From contig NZ_CAJQNT010000016.1 in the NCBI RefSeq assembly GCF_905479755.1, forward strand, positions 1 through 64,000: DNA of 64,000 nucleotides, given 5' to 3'. Both the position numbers and the translations under genes were made by a program. This DNA comes from an uncultured Schumannella sp. (GTDB lineage: Bacteria; Actinomycetota; Actinomycetes; Actinomycetales; Microbacteriaceae). The notes below the pieces were generated by a model that saw only the letters and a list, made by a program, of their open reading frames with translations, was not told where the DNA came from and did not search any database. Below, piece after piece: positions 20,507 to 28,265 of this stretch. Positions within the stretch are counted from its first letter, which is position 1; every line of letters begins with the position of its first letter.

Positions 20507-21364
20507 TCAGCGCAGCAGCGCGCCCGCGATCAGCAGCATCGTGACGAGGAATCCGGTGGCGAAGTTGAGCCACAAAAAGCGGCGCCAACCGCGGTTGGCC
20601 GTCTCCGACTCGGCCTCGGTGACGTTCCACCACGGCGCGGCGTTCACCGCGTACGGCACGGCGAGCGCCGCGGCCAGGATGCCCGGCCACGGCAGCAGGA
20701 GCAGCAGCGCCCCCGCCACCAGGTAGGCCCCAATCGCGAGCCGGGTGGTGGCACGCGGGCCGATCACCGTGGCGATCGAACCGATCCCCGCCGCCCGGTC
20801 GGGCAGCACGTCCTGCACGGCGCCGAAGGCGTGCGAGGCGACGCCCCACAGGAAGAAGGCGACGATCACCGCGATCGTGGCGGGCATCCATTCGGCGTCG
20901 ACGAGCACGAGCGCGTAGACGGCCGGCGAGACGAAGTGGGTGCTCGAGGTGACCGAATCCAGGAACGGCCGCTCCTTGAAGCGGAGGCCCTTGGCCGAGT
21001 AAGCGACCACCGCGAACAGGCTCACCGCCAGCACCAGCCAGCTGAGCGGGTCGCCGACGATGACCAGGAAGACGACGAACGGCAGGGCAAGCAGCCCCGA
21101 GAGCCAGAGCGTCAACCGGTGGTAGCGCGGCGGCAGCAGTGCGCCCTCGACGCCGCCCTTGCGCGGGTTGCGGAGGTCGGACTCGTAGTCGAAGACGTCG
21201 TTGATGCCGTACATCGCCAGGTTGTAGGGCACCAGGAAGAACAGCGTGCCGACGATGAGCGTCGCGTCGACGCGGCCCGTCACGAGCACGTACGCGGCGG
21301 CGAACGGGTAGGCGGTGTTGACCCAGCTGAGCGGCCGGCTGGTCAGAAACAGGGCGCGGATCAC
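20507..21364 (-). CDS. crtEb: lycopene elongase / UbiA-family prenyltransferase (C50 carotenoid)
   Basis: 285 aa with about eight transmembrane helices. UbiA-type Asp motifs are seen: NDVFDYESDLRNPRKGG and DVLPDRAAGI. In C50-carotenoid producers CrtEb adds two C5 units to lycopene giving flavuxanthin. GTG start at 21364 overlaps the stop of crtYf (GTGA). Last gene of the crt operon. Confidence 0.88.
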   Translation of the reverse strand: MIRALFLTSRPLSWVNTAYPFAAAYVLVTGRVDATLIVGTLFFLVPYNLAMYGINDVFDYESDLRNPRKGGVEGALLPPRYHRLTLWLSGLLALPFVVFLVIVGDPLSWLVLAVSLFAVVAYSAKGLRFKERPFLDSVTSSTHFVSPAVYALVLVDAEWMPATIAVIVAFFLWGVASHAFGAVQDVLPDRAAGIGSIATVIGPRATTRLAIGAYLVAGALLLLLPWPGILAAALAVPYAVNAAPWWNVTEAESETANRGWRRFLWLNFATGFLVTMLLIAGALLR

Positions 21365-21777
21365 GCCTCCCCCTCCCGCATCAGTGTGTCGTTTTTCCGG
21401 AGTTTTCGGTCGGATGCGCGGGCCGCGCGCGAGCGGGCCGCACCGCGCGGCGAATCCTCCGGAGAAACGTGCACGGAGGCGCCGGGGCCGCCGAGCATCG
21501 CCCAGAGCGCGGGCAGCAGCGCGAGCGCGCCGAACGTGTAGGCGAAGTCTTCGATCGGAGCGACCCCGATCGTGCGCCCGGTCGTCAGCGCGACGTCGTA
21601 GGCGACGATGCCGGTGCCGACCAGCATGTTGTCGAAGATCGCGGTCAGCACGAGCGTGACCACGGCGGCGCCGGCGACCGCGCGGCCGCTCGGGGCGCGC
21701 CGGGCGAGCAGCGACACCAGCACCACCAGCATCGCGACGGCCAAAAACTGCAGGTTGAGCAGCCAATAGGTGAGCAT
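21361..21777 (-). CDS. crtYf: C50 carotenoid cyclase subunit (CrtYf-type)
   Basis: 138 aa membrane protein with three helices and the heterodimeric cyclase signature IFDNMLVGTGIVAYD and IGVAPIEDFAYTFGALAL. It acts with the neighbouring CrtYe subunit to close both end groups of the C50 chain. The C-terminal 40 residues are hydrophilic and Arg/Ser-rich. ATG at 21777, 2 nt after the crtYe stop. Ring type (epsilon versus gamma) cannot be told from the sequence alone. Confidence 0.85.
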   Translation of the reverse strand: MLTYWLLNLQFLAVAMLVVLVSLLARRAPSGRAVAGAAVVTLVLTAIFDNMLVGTGIVAYDVALTTGRTIGVAPIEDFAYTFGALALLPALWAMLGGPGASVHVSPEDSPRGAARSRAARASDRKLRKNDTLMREGEA

Positions 21778-21779
21778 CG

Positions 21780-22109
21780 TCAGCCTCGCGCCTCGCGACG
21801 GCGAGCCAGCACGCCGACGACCGCCCCGTAGGTGTTCATCACCGTGTAGCAGAGCAGGGCGAGGAAGAAGAACTCCTCGAGCGGCAGTTCGGGCGCCAGC
21901 AGCACCCCGGTCAAGAGCTCCGGGTTGCCACGGAAGAAGATGCCCGCGGCGATGCCTGCCAGATCCCAGACGAGGAAGTACGCGATCCCGACCGCCATCA
22001 CGATCGCGGCGCGCCACCAGGAGTGCGCGAAGAACAACCGGAAGCGCACGTCGAGCACGACCATGCCGCTGAGCGACACCAGCAACCCCGCAAGGTAGAG
22101 GAGATTCAC
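21780..22109 (-). CDS. crtYe: C50 carotenoid cyclase subunit (CrtYe-type)
   Basis: 109 aa with three transmembrane helices. Cyclase-domain motifs: VLDVRFRLFF, FLVWDLAGIAAGIFFRG and PLEEFFFLALLCYTVMNTYG. Start GTG at 22109 overlaps the crtI TGA. Partner of the following subunit. Confidence 0.85.
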   Translation of the reverse strand: MNLLYLAGLLVSLSGMVVLDVRFRLFFAHSWWRAAIVMAVGIAYFLVWDLAGIAAGIFFRGNPELLTGVLLAPELPLEEFFFLALLCYTVMNTYGAVVGVLARRREARG

Positions 22110-23665
22110 GCGCGCTCCAAGGGCTCCGGCATCGGCCCCGCGCTCGTGTCGCCGCGCAGACGCTTCACGATCAGCTCGGCGCTGATCAGGCACATCGGCA
22201 GCCCGATCCCGGGGATCGTCGAGCCGCCGACGTAGAGCAGCCCGTCGACCTTCTTGCTCTGGTTGCCGGCGCGGAAGAACGCGCTCTGGCTGAGCGTGTG
22301 GGCCGGGCCGAGCGCGGTGCCCTTCCAGGCGTTCAGGTCGGTCTCGAAGTCGCGCGGCGCAATCGTGCGGCGCACCACGACGCGCTCGGCGAGGTCGGGG
22401 GTGCCCGTCCACTCGGCGATCTGCGCGATCACCCGATCGGCGAGCGCCTCCACCTCGGCATCGCCCGCGCCACCCACGCCGCCCGCGCCGATCGTCGGAT
22501 CGGCGGGGAGCGGCACCAGCACGAACAGGTTCTCGTGGCCGGCCGGGGCGACCGAGGCATCCACTCCGCTCGGCTTGCAGACATACAGCGACGGAGTGCC
22601 CGGGATGCGGGAAGGGCTGTCGAAGATCGCGCCGAAATTCTCGTCCCAGTCTTTCGAGAACAGCAGGGTGTGGTGTTCGAGATTCGGCAGTTCGCCGCGC
22701 ACCCCCAGCAGCAGCAGCAGGGCACTCGGGCCCGCGGTGCGCTTGGCCCAGTACGACTCGGGGAAGGTGCGATCCTCGGCACGGTCGAGCAGGCGCGTCT
22801 CGGTGTGGTGCAGGTCGGCGGCGGAGACGACGAGGTCGGCATCCAGGCGCTCGGTGCCGCCGTTCGCGGCGGCCACCTCCACCCCCACCGCGCGACCGTT
22901 GTCGACCACGATGCGCTGCACGACCGCGCCGGTGCGGACCTCGGCGCCCTCCGCCGCGGCGAGCGCCGCGATCCGCTGGATGACGACCGTGAAGCCGCCC
23001 TGCGGGTAGAAGACACCCTCCTCCAGGTCGAGGTGGCTCATCAGCGAATACATGCTCGGCGCGAGGCGCGGGGCCGAGCCGAGGAACACGGCCGGGTAGC
23101 CGAGGATCTGCCGCAGCCGGTTCTCGGTCACCGTGCGCGCCGCGAGCGAATGCAGCGACTCGGTGAGCAGCCGGGTGAGGCGCCCGCCGCGCGCGATCAC
23201 CCGTCGCGAGAACACCGGGCCCAGCTTGTCGAAGGTGGAGTAGAGGAAGTGATCGATCGCGAGGTGCGTGATCTCTTTCGCCTTGTCGAGGTAGCGAGCG
23301 AGCTTCGCGCCGGCGCCCGGTTCGACGCTCTCGAACAGGGCGATGTTGGCCTCGCGCGTCGCGGCGATGTCGAGCGGCTCGGGGTGACCCTCGCCGAAGA
23401 CGCGGTAGCCGGGGTCGAGCTTGGTCAGCTCGAACTGCTCGGCGGCCGTCGTGCCGAGCAGTCGGAAGAAGTGGTCGAAAACCTCCGGCATGAGATACCA
23501 GGAGGGTCCGGTGTCGAAGCGGAAGCCGTCCTGCTCCCACGACCCGGCGCGCCCGCCGACCGCCTCGCGCTGTTCGAGCACCGTGACCTCGTGCCCGTCG
23601 CGCGCCAGCAGCGCCGCGGTCGCAAGTCCCGCGATGCCGCCGCCGATGATGATCGTGCGGCTCAT
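22106..23665 (-). CDS. crtI: phytoene desaturase
   Basis: 519 aa FAD-dependent CrtI-type desaturase converting phytoene to lycopene. N-terminal dinucleotide-binding fold IIIGGGIAGLATAALLARDG, followed by GGRAGSWEQDGFRFDTGPSW; C-terminal signature DGLLYVGGSTIPGIGLPMCL. ATG at 23665 overlaps the crtB stop (ATGA). Confidence 0.93.
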   Translation of the reverse strand: MSRTIIIGGGIAGLATAALLARDGHEVTVLEQREAVGGRAGSWEQDGFRFDTGPSWYLMPEVFDHFFRLLGTTAAEQFELTKLDPGYRVFGEGHPEPLDIAATREANIALFESVEPGAGAKLARYLDKAKEITHLAIDHFLYSTFDKLGPVFSRRVIARGGRLTRLLTESLHSLAARTVTENRLRQILGYPAVFLGSAPRLAPSMYSLMSHLDLEEGVFYPQGGFTVVIQRIAALAAAEGAEVRTGAVVQRIVVDNGRAVGVEVAAANGGTERLDADLVVSAADLHHTETRLLDRAEDRTFPESYWAKRTAGPSALLLLLGVRGELPNLEHHTLLFSKDWDENFGAIFDSPSRIPGTPSLYVCKPSGVDASVAPAGHENLFVLVPLPADPTIGAGGVGGAGDAEVEALADRVIAQIAEWTGTPDLAERVVVRRTIAPRDFETDLNAWKGTALGPAHTLSQSAFFRAGNQSKKVDGLLYVGGSTIPGIGLPMCLISAELIVKRLRGDTSAGPMPEPLERA

Positions 23666-24573
23666 CGGGCGGTCCGAACACCCGCGGCGAGCGCGAGACG
23701 CAGCTTCACCGCATCCGGAACGCGGATGCGGGTGGTGAGCAGCCGCTCGGCGGGAGTCGCCCGCAGCCGCGTCGACAACTCGCCAAACAGAGCGTGCGCA
23801 AGGCTCACGCCCCGGCGGGCGTTGCCCGGAAGAAGCGGAACCGAGTGCGCCGCGATGGCGAGCTCCGCATCGATGTCGTCGAGCAGTCGCACCTTGTCCT
23901 CCTCCGTGAAGTGCTGCGGGTCGAGGCCGGGAAAGTAGCTGCGCCCAAGCGCCTCGACGTCGGCCGAGAGATCCCGCAAGAAGTTGACCTTCTGGAAGGC
24001 CGAACCGAGGGCACGCGCGCCCGCGACGAGCGTCTCGCGGTCCTCCGCGCTGCGCTCGGCCCCATCGTCGGCGAGGAACACGGCGAGACACATCAGCCCC
24101 ACCACCTCGGCCGAACCGTAGACGTAGCGCTCGAAGCTGTCCTGGTCGTGCCGGGTCATCGAGAGATCCATCCGCATCGACTCGAAGAACGGTGCCGTCA
24201 GCTCCGAGCCGAAACCGGCCCAGCGCGCCGTCCGCGCGAAGGCGTGCACGACGAGGTTCGCGCTGTAGCCCTCGTCGATCGCCCGCTCGGTCTCGCGCTC
24301 CAACTCGTTGAGCAGCCGCGCCGCCACCACGGTGTCGAGCCCCGCCTGCTCGGCCCCGCCGTCGACGACCTCATCGGCGACGCGCACCAGCGCGTAGAGG
24401 TTCTCGATCGGCTGACGCACCCCGGCACCCAGCAGCCGCGAGGCCATCCCGAACGAGGTGGAGTACCGCGCGATCACCAGGCTCGCGGTCTCCTCCGCGA
24501 GCGACGAGTACAGCTCCAGGCGCGGGCTGCCGTCGTCGGCGCGCTTCTCGGCACGCCGCTGTCGTCGACTCAC
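23662..24573 (-). CDS. crtB: phytoene synthase
   Basis: 303 aa. Condenses two GGPP to phytoene. The two Asp-rich motifs of squalene/phytoene synthases are visible: VRVADEVVD (about residue 65) and FLRDLSADVEALGRSYFP (about 198-216), plus SFGMASRLLG near the N-terminus. GTG start overlaps the crtE stop. Confidence 0.93.
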   Translation of the reverse strand: MSRRQRRAEKRADDGSPRLELYSSLAEETASLVIARYSTSFGMASRLLGAGVRQPIENLYALVRVADEVVDGGAEQAGLDTVVAARLLNELERETERAIDEGYSANLVVHAFARTARWAGFGSELTAPFFESMRMDLSMTRHDQDSFERYVYGSAEVVGLMCLAVFLADDGAERSAEDRETLVAGARALGSAFQKVNFLRDLSADVEALGRSYFPGLDPQHFTEEDKVRLLDDIDAELAIAAHSVPLLPGNARRGVSLAHALFGELSTRLRATPAERLLTTRIRVPDAVKLRLALAAGVRTAR

Positions 24574-25640
24574 TTCACGCGCTCCAAGACCTCGTCCGCC
24601 ACCGGGATCAGTACATCACGCAATGCGCTCGGCACGTGCGGCGCCGAGAGGCGCTCCAGGGCGCGGCGCGCGTAATCCTGGGCCAGCGACTCCAGGTAGC
24701 GGCGGGCCCCGCAGTCGGTCAAAAAGGCGCGGATGCGCTCGGCCCCCTCCTCGTCGAGTTCCGGATTGCCGAAGTCTTTCTCGATCGCCGACCAGCCGTC
24801 GCGCATCCGCGCGTAGGCGACCAGAACGGTGCGCTTCCCTTCGCGCAGGTCACCGAGCGTGGTCTTGCCGGTGAGGGACGCGGAACCGAAAACGCCGAGC
24901 AGGTCGTCGACGAGCTGGAAGGCGATGCCGATTTGGCGGCCGAAGTCGCCGAGGGTGGCGACGACGGCATCCGAGGCGCCGGCGAGGATCGCGCCCGCCT
25001 GGAGGGGACACTCGAAGGTGTAGACGGCGGTCTTCAGCCGGGCCATCCGCAGGATGTCGTGCACCGTCGGCGGTTCGAGGTCGCCCGAGTACTCGATGTC
25101 GATGAGCTCGCCGGCGGCGCTCGCGAACAGCGCCTCGTCGAGCACCTCCAGCAGGCGGTCGCGCACCACGTCGTTGGCGCCGCTGCGGTCGATCAGTCGG
25201 TAGGCGTTGAAGAGCGCGAGATCGCCGGCGATGACCGCCGCGCTGACGCCGCGGTGTTCGGCGACCGCCGCATCCATTCCGCGCTCGAGCGCGCGATCAC
25301 GATACGAGCCGGCGATGTTCGGCACCCCGCGCCGCACGAAGTCGCGGTCGATGACGTCGTCGTGGATGATCAGCGCGGTGTGCAGGAGCTCGAACGCGGC
25401 GCCGACATAGGCGGGCGGCTCGGTCTCGATGCCGCCGAGCGCGTCGTAGGCGATCGCGACCATGCGCGGCCGGAACCGCTTGCCGCCGACCGTGTTGGCC
25501 TCCAGCTCGCGCCACAGCTCGAGGTAGCTGGGGTCGAGGGTGCGCGCACGCGAGAGGGCCGCGCGAAAGAACTGCGCCAACACGTTGTCGACGACCGTTT
25601 GCCGGTCCTCGGCGACCACGCCTGACGAATGATGCTCCAT
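24570..25640 (-). CDS. crtE: geranylgeranyl diphosphate synthase (polyprenyl synthetase)
   Basis: 356 aa trans-isoprenyl diphosphate synthase. The first Asp-rich motif is DDVIDRD (about residue 94) and the second QLVDDLLGVFG with preceding IGIAFQ. It supplies GGPP for the operon. First gene of crtE-crtB-crtI-crtYe-crtYf-crtEb; every junction overlaps or is within 2 nt. TAGTCT 6 nt before the ATG implies a leaderless operon mRNA. Confidence 0.9.
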   Translation of the reverse strand: MEHHSSGVVAEDRQTVVDNVLAQFFRAALSRARTLDPSYLELWRELEANTVGGKRFRPRMVAIAYDALGGIETEPPAYVGAAFELLHTALIIHDDVIDRDFVRRGVPNIAGSYRDRALERGMDAAVAEHRGVSAAVIAGDLALFNAYRLIDRSGANDVVRDRLLEVLDEALFASAAGELIDIEYSGDLEPPTVHDILRMARLKTAVYTFECPLQAGAILAGASDAVVATLGDFGRQIGIAFQLVDDLLGVFGSASLTGKTTLGDLREGKRTVLVAYARMRDGWSAIEKDFGNPELDEEGAERIRAFLTDCGARRYLESLAQDYARRALERLSAPHVPSALRDVLIPVADEVLERVK

Positions 25641-25646
25641 TCCGGC

Positions 25647-25652
25647 AGACTA
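25647..25652 (-). promoter_or_regulatory. -10 hexamer of the carotenoid operon
   Basis: TAGTCT, 6 nt before the crtE ATG. It is only 8 nt from the divergent idi ATG, so the two promoters overlap and may compete. Confidence 0.55.
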
Positions 25653-25660
25653 CCTTCAGG

Positions 25661-26221
25661 ATGAGCCCACACCCAGAGACCTTCGGCCCTGTTGAGGACG
25701 AGCGCGTCGTCCTGCTCGATGAGCAGGGCCAGGCGATCGGCACGGCCGACAAGGCGAGCGTGCACGACGAGAACACGCCGCTGCATCTGGCGTTCTCCTG
25801 CCACGTCTCGAATGCCTCCGGTCGAGTGCTGGTGACCCGTCGCGCGCTCGGCAAGAAGACCTGGCCGGGGGTGTGGACGAACTCGTTTTGCGGCCACCCG
25901 GGGCCGGACGAAGACATGATCGAGGCGATTCGTCGGCGCGCCCGGCAGGAGCTCGGACTTGAGCTCGGGTCGATCGAGGTGGCGCTTCCCGAGTTCCGCT
26001 ACCGGGCCGTGGATGCCTCCGGCATCGTCGAGAACGAGATCTGCCCGGTCTTCACGGCGGTGGCGGATGCCGACCCGGTTCCGGTGGCCGAGGAGGTCGC
26101 CGAGTGGGCCTGGGTCGATCCGGGGGAGTTGCGTGCCGCGGTCGCCGCCACGCCGTTCGCGTTCAGCCCGTGGCTCGGCTGGCAGCTCGCCGCCTGGCCC
26201 GCTTCCCCGCCGGTTGAGTAG
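25661..26221 (+). CDS. idi: isopentenyl-diphosphate delta-isomerase, type I
   Basis: 186 aa Nudix-fold enzyme interconverting IPP and DMAPP. Motifs: catalytic Cys in TNSFCGHPGPDE and the Nudix-like RRRARQELGLELG, then EVAEWAWVDPGEL. It is divergent from crtE and feeds precursors to it. Its last codons and stop (VE-stop) fall inside a Micrococcales-type intergenic repeat. Confidence 0.92.
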   Translation: MSPHPETFGPVEDERVVLLDEQGQAIGTADKASVHDENTPLHLAFSCHVSNASGRVLVTRRALGKKTWPGVWTNSFCGHPGPDEDMIEAIRRRARQELGLELGSIEVALPEFRYRAVDASGIVENEICPVFTAVADADPVPVAEEVAEWAWVDPGELRAAVAATPFAFSPWLGWQLAAWPASPPVE

Positions 26222-26242
26222 CCCGCAGGGCGTATCGAAACC
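26212..26242. repeat. GGTTGAGTAG...GTATCGAAACC intergenic repeat element
   Basis: Begins GGTTGAGTAGCCCGCAGGGC and ends GTATCGAAACC. I recognise this end pair as a dispersed element common between genes of Microbacteriaceae and relatives. It provides the idi stop codon and separates the convergent idi and dcd genes. Confidence 0.55.
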
Positions 26243-26256
26243 GCGGGTCGAAGCCC

Positions 26257-26862
26257 CTAGTTTCCGGCCGCCCCCGCATCCGTCGCACTGACGTCGGTGC
26301 GGTGGAAGTTCTGGAAGCTGCGGCTCGCGGTCGGCCCGCGCTGCCCCTGGTACCGGTTCGCGTACGGCCCCGAGCCGTAGGGGTTCTCCACCGGCGAGCT
26401 GGTGCGGATGAAGCACAGCTGCCCGATCTTCATCCCCGGCCAGAGCTTGATCGGCAGGGTCGCGACGTTGCTGAGTTCGAGGGTGACGTGACCCGAGAAG
26501 CCGGGGTCGACGAATCCGGCGGTCGAGTGCGTGAGAAGGCCCAGCCGGCCGAGCGAGCTCTTGCCTTCGAGGCGAGCCGCCACGTCATCCGGAAGCGTCA
26601 CCAACTCGAAGGTGGAACCGAGCACGAACTCGCCCGGGTGCAGGATGAACGGCTCGCCCGGCTTCGCCTCGACCAGGCGGGTCAGCTCGGGCTGCTCCTC
26701 GGCCGGGTCGATGAACGGGTACTTGTGGTTGTCGAACAACCGGAAGTAGCGGTCGAGGCGCACGTCGACACTCGACGGTTGAACCATTCCCAGGTCGAGC
26801 GGGTCGAGTCCGATTCGGCCCGACGACAGCTCGGCACGGATGTCGCGATCGCTCAGCAGCAT
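26257..26862 (-). CDS. dcd: dCTP deaminase (possibly the dUMP-forming bifunctional type)
   Basis: 201 aa. Converts dCTP toward dUMP for thymidylate supply. Signatures: [33 protein letters not shown], and the catalytic region [21 protein letters not shown]. Related actinobacterial enzymes also hydrolyse dUTP; this is inferred by lineage. TAGTCT 6 nt upstream supports the ATG at 26862 and a leaderless mRNA. Confidence 0.92.
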   Translation of the reverse strand: MLLSDRDIRAELSSGRIGLDPLDLGMVQPSSVDVRLDRYFRLFDNHKYPFIDPAEEQPELTRLVEAKPGEPFILHPGEFVLGSTFELVTLPDDVAARLEGKSSLGRLGLLTHSTAGFVDPGFSGHVTLELSNVATLPIKLWPGMKIGQLCFIRTSSPVENPYGSGPYANRYQGQRGPTASRSFQNFHRTDVSATDAGAAGN

Positions 26863-26868
26863 GGGTCG

Positions 26869-26874
26869 AGACTA
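26869..26874 (-). promoter_or_regulatory. -10 hexamer of leaderless dcd gene
   Basis: TAGTCT, 6 nt before the dcd ATG. Confidence 0.5.
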
Positions 26875-26926
26875 TCGGCAGAGCGCATCAGCGAAGGCCG
26901 TTGGGCTACACTCGACAACGCACCGC

Positions 26927-27000
26927 GGGGATGTAGTTCAATGGCAGAACTTCAGCTTCCCAAGCTGATAGCGCGGGTTCGATTCCCGTCATCCCCTCCA
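26927..27000 (+). tRNA. tRNA-Gly (anticodon CCC)
   Basis: 74 nt with encoded CCA. Acceptor GGGGATG pairs with CATCCCC, D-stem GTTC/GAAC, anticodon stem TCAGC/GCTGA around loop TTCCCAA (anticodon CCC), T-arm GCGGG-TTCGATT-CCCGT. TACACT at 26907-26912 is a likely -10. It marks the left boundary of the accessory island. Confidence 0.95.
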
Positions 27001-27004
27001 TTGT

Positions 27005-27027
27005 GAGTCTCAATGTAGTTGAGACTC
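27005..27027. repeat. inverted repeat just 3' of tRNA-Gly
   Basis: GAGTCTCAA and TTGAGACTC separated by TGTAG, a perfect 9-bp hairpin 4 nt after the tRNA. A related segment (CTCAATCTAGCTGAGAC) recurs near 27093-27110. Possible insertion-element end or recombinase site. Confidence 0.45.
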
Positions 27028-27127
27028 CACGCCATTTGAGGCTGACCGAATTGTTGGGCGACGTGAGTGCGCTCGCCGAGGTGTTCCTCAATCTAGCTGA
27101 GACAAAGCCAGCTGGTCGTAAATGAGA

Positions 27128-27149
27128 GGCACCGAGCAAGCTCGGTGCC
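27128..27149 (+). terminator. hairpin, possible tRNA-Gly transcript terminator
   Basis: GGCACCGAG-CAAG-CTCGGTGCC, perfect 9-bp stem followed by TTC only, so the T run is weak. Confidence 0.45.
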
Positions 27150-27353
27150 TTCGGATGGGCCTGTCCCTAGTAGGGCGCTTGCTGAGCGAGGATGCGCTCG
27201 CTCGTCGGGCAGAGCAGACAGCCGTTCGAGAGCCGACAATGGTCACGGTTTGGCGGTACTTATGCCATCTGGCGAGGCACTGACGTGATCCAGGGTCTGG
27301 CTACCAGCTTGGACTCCAGCAGTCGTCGCAACACCTACAGGAGAGATGTCGCG

Positions 27354-27467
27354 GTGGCGAAGAAGAAATACACGGGCCAGCAGAAGAGGGAGTTCTTCCT
27401 GGTTCTTGATCGGGGAGGGACGGTCCGCGCGGAGGCGCTTGATGCGGGTCGGGCCCGGGAGACCGTA
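27354..27467 (+). pseudogene. IS30-family transposase, N-terminal fragment
   Basis: A GTG start with upstream AGGAGA encodes about 38 residues (KKKYTGQQKREFFLVLDRGG, then TVRAEALDAGR) resembling the N-terminal helix-turn-helix of IS30-type transposases. Similarity stops where the sequence runs into an inverted IS3 transposase fragment. No catalytic domain remains. Confidence 0.55.
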
Positions 27468-27737
27468 GCTGCCAGCATCACGCATGAGCAAGAACGTCAA
27501 GCGGCTACTGACGCTCACGCCCATGCCCATCGACAGCTCGGCGTGCACTAGCCGATAGCCGTACGTTTCGCGCGAGGCAGTGTGAACCTCCTGCGTCAGG
27601 CCGATGAGCCACTGGTGGCGCATCGTCGCCGGCGCGAGCGACCGGTGCTTGTATCGGTAGTACCAGGGCAAACTCACTCCGACCACCCGACAGCAGGTCA
27701 AGACCGGATGCCCGGTGGCGACGACCACGTCGATCAC
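27434..27737 (-). pseudogene. IS3-family transposase OrfB, N-terminal fragment
   Basis: From GTG 27737 about 100 residues match the OrfB N-terminus (VSLPWYYRYKHRSLAP, MRHQWLIGLTQEVHTASRET, YGYRLVHAELSMGMGVSVSS, GLPGPTRIKRL). The frame then enters unrelated sequence and the DDE integrase core is missing. GTGA overlap with orfA is the usual IS3 layout. Confidence 0.75.
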
Positions 27738-28033
27738 CGGGTGAACTCCTTTTGGTGGGGTTTGTCCTCCCCAAGCAAGTTCGAGGCTGCCTTCACGCCC
27801 GCCAACTGCTCGTCGAGATCTCAGATGCGTTCCCTCGCAGCCCGCGGTTCAGCACGCTCAGTCGTCGACCGACCAGCAAGCCCACCGCGGTCGATGCGAT
27901 CCTGGCGGACCCAGTTGCTCAGACCACCAGCACTGAGGCCGAGGTCGTAAGCGACCTCGGCAACACGACGACCGGACCGCACGAGCGCGACGGCCCGCAC
28001 TCGAAACTCAGCAGGGTAGGGCCCGGGCACCAC
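27734..28033 (-). pseudogene. IS3-family OrfA with in-frame stop
   Basis: HTH protein of IS3 elements (PYPAEFRVRAVALVRSGRRV, YDLGLSAGGLSNWVRQDRID). Codon 71 is TGA (27821-27823), and the frame continues after it as DLDEQLAGVKAASNLLGEDK to a normal orfA end at 27734. This fits a single CGA-to-TGA nonsense change. Confidence 0.75.
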
Positions 28034-28265
28034 CAGAGCCTTTCGGAGAGGGCCCGATCACCACAGCAAGAATGGTAGCTACTCCGTGGGGCAGGTCAGA
28101 GCGCCGCGGGACTCATCATCGGGAACAGGTCTGCGAACGGGTGGGCTTGGATCGCGTCCTGAGGCCTCACGCGCTTCAATTCGAGCGCGGACCGTCGCGA
28201 TTCGAGAACCGCTCACCGGAGCGGCGATCGCGAATGACGGTGGATTCCTCGAGAATGAGCGAACC
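28034..28265. other. non-coding stretch between IS3 remnant and Wadjet operon
   Basis: Contains the probable outer end of the IS3 remnant (to about 28082) and the region where the jetA promoter must lie. The jetA frame is open upstream to 28086, but that part has no family similarity and I see no clear promoter hexamers. Confidence 0.4.

Noticed and set aside
23666-24091. extended N-terminus of CrtI reaching 24091
   Set aside because: The extension overlaps crtB in another frame; the FAD-binding motif begins right at the ATG at 23665.
28086-28265. 60-residue N-terminal extension of JetA
   Set aside because: The extension has no similarity to DUF3375 proteins and its composition resembles translated non-coding DNA. 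The ATG at 28266 gives the normal length.
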